This document shows positions 63,146 through 64,000 of a stretch of 64,000 nt of DNA, in pieces (positions within the stretch are counted from its first letter, which is position 1; each line of letters begins with the position of its first letter). This DNA is from Agaribacillus aureus (lineage in GTDB: Bacteria > Bacteroidota > Bacteroidia > Cytophagales > Cyclobacteriaceae). The position numbers and the translations under genes were made by a program. The notes under the pieces were generated by a model that saw only the letters and a program-made list of their open reading frames with translations, was not told the origin of the DNA and ran no database searches. The stretch is from positions 1,674,001 to 1,738,000 of the forward strand of contig JAUJEB010000001.1 in NCBI GenBank assembly GCA_030442055.1, read 5' to 3'.

Positions 63146-64000
63146 TCAGCTTTTAATATTATTTGTCCCGTAAGGATACCGTTGCGGCCTGGACAACATG
63201 GCATTAGCCTCATCGTCATTTTTGAATCTTTCTTTGGCCGGATCCCAATACAATTTTCTCGGCAATTTCATGGCTGTATGTGCAAGCAGACAGGCGCTGC
63301 AGGAACGATGGGCTATTTCTGCCGGTGCCACGGTTGGCTTTCTGGATTTGATACTATCCAGCCAATTGCCATGTTGCTCCGGACTGCTATAAAGATGAAT
63401 TTCATTTTCGCCAATTTCCGAAGTAAGAATCTTATGATCACTAGCGTTGAAGGCCGGGTTGTTTTTGTCTGCTTTGCCCGGATCGCTGGCGGTGACACCC
63501 ACATTTCCGCGGGATACAAAGATCCATCCCTCAGTTCCTTCAAAACGCACGCCATTAGGATTGTTTCCGCCGATGTGCATGGTAACACCATTGGCATATT
63601 TGGCAGTCACCTTAAATGAGCCGTGAACATTCCACAATCCCTTTTTAGGAAATTCGGCAGTGCCTTCTATTTCAATAGGACCGGTATATTCCGTTCCCAT
63701 CCCCCAATGCGCGATGTCCAGGTGATGAGCGCCCCAACCGGTAATCATACCTGCCCCGAATTGTTCACAGCGCAACCATCCCGGCCTGGAGTAATCGGCC
63801 TGGGGATGCACTCTTTTTTCAGTGTAGTATTTGTATTGTGTAGATCCCAGCCACATATCATAGTTGAGGTTTTTAGGGATTTGCATTTCCGGCTCTTCGT
63901 CTCCGCCAGGATCGCCGGGAAGCCCCACCTGAATGGTTTTCAGGTCACCGATACGCCCATTCCTCACCAACTCACAGGCTCTCTTAAATTGTGGCCAGGG
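63146..64000 (-). CDS. Gfo/Idh/MocA oxidoreductase, C-terminal part (5' end outside window)
   Basis: About 284 residues visible; the frame is open to the window edge, and the GTG at 63970 is internal. Visible elements: GAHHLDIAHWGMGTEYTGP, YANGVTMHIGGNNPNGVRFEG, WLDSIKSRKPTVAPAEIAHRS and the family-typical C-terminus (LYWDPAKERFKNDDEAN, SRPQRYPYG). It lacks the N-terminal NAD motif only because of truncation. Probably an exported dehydrogenase as in related clusters, co-transcribed with the lipoprotein oxidoreductase downstream. Confidence 0.92.
   Translation of the reverse strand, partial: PWPQFKRACELVRNGRIGDLKTIQVGLPGDPGGDEEPEMQIPKNLNYDMWLGSTQYKYYTEKRVHPQADYSRPGWLRCEQFGAGMITGWGAHHLDIAHWGMGTEYTGPIEIEGTAEFPKKGLWNVHGSFKVTAKYANGVTMHIGGNNPNGVRFEGTEGWIFVSRGNVGVTASDPGKADKNNPAFNASDHKILTSEIGENEIHLYSSPEQHGNWLDSIKSRKPTVAPAEIAHRSCSACLLAHTAMKLPRKLYWDPAKERFKNDDEANAMLSRPQRYPYGTNNIKS

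Noticed and set aside
63146..63970. GTG at 63970 as a gene start
   Set aside because: The reading frame continues to the window edge with conserved family sequence, so this is an internal codon.

Overview
ORGANISM. Every complete gene has its best family match in Bacteroidota. Markers are a type B type IX secretion (T9SS) C-terminal domain beside a PorP/SprF-like protein and an OmpA/PD40 protein, an LruC-domain lipoprotein, Cph1/Rcp1-style kinase and regulator pairs, and A+T-rich intergenic DNA with few clear Shine-Dalgarno sequences. The mix (gliding-type adhesin, large exopolysaccharide locus, PSD1/DUF1501 pair, uronate genes) suggests an environmental Cytophagales-like bacterium; this is inference from gene content. 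I see no rRNA, tRNA, CRISPR, prophage or insertion sequence. REGION 1 (1-11280), signalling. A truncated multi-PAS kinase is divergent from a tight six-gene operon (3277-10858): membrane kinase with a complete LOV blue-light domain, FIST protein of the NosP type, cytosolic PAS kinase, Rcp1-like regulator, hybrid kinase, and an H-NOX haem domain. LOV plus two candidate haem/NO sensors in one co-translated unit is the most striking coding feature here. A small atypical receiver gene converges on it. REGION 2 (11490-37519, all minus strand), exopolysaccharide and surface locus. Reading from 37519 downwards: receiver, sugar transferase with a degenerate receiver domain, half-size TolC-like protein, Wzz/Wzc-like protein with a degenerate ATPase, flippase, O-antigen polymerase/ligase, several glycosyltransferases, acetyltransferases, an MBOAT/SGNH pair, UppP, and an LruC lipoprotein that ends in a clear terminator. 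A T9SS trio (adhesin, PorP/SprF-like, OmpA) sits inside it. REGION 3 (38269-42162, plus strand): nucleotide-sugar genes (UDP-glucuronate decarboxylase family, rfbA, rfbC) and a DUF2341/LamG membrane-anchored protein. REGION 4 (42163-47739): sigma-54 activator without a DNA-binding domain, an Hpt protein, a secreted hypothetical, a MOSC protein and a GH18 chitinase-like enzyme. REGION 5 (47867-64000), carbohydrate catabolism: uxaA/uxaB, two LacI regulators with a shared candidate operator, Gfo/Idh oxidoreductases, a CadC-like membrane regulator and a PSD1 plus DUF1501 pair. NON-CODING. An 88-89 bp repeat occurs twice in tandem before the PorP/SprF-like gene (minus strand) and once, 16 kb away, before rfbA (plus strand). 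Each copy next to a gene ends on that gene's start codon, and the copies differ by a compensatory change in a stem that would enclose the AUG. This looks like a structured, possibly regulatory, leader family and is the strongest candidate for something undescribed.
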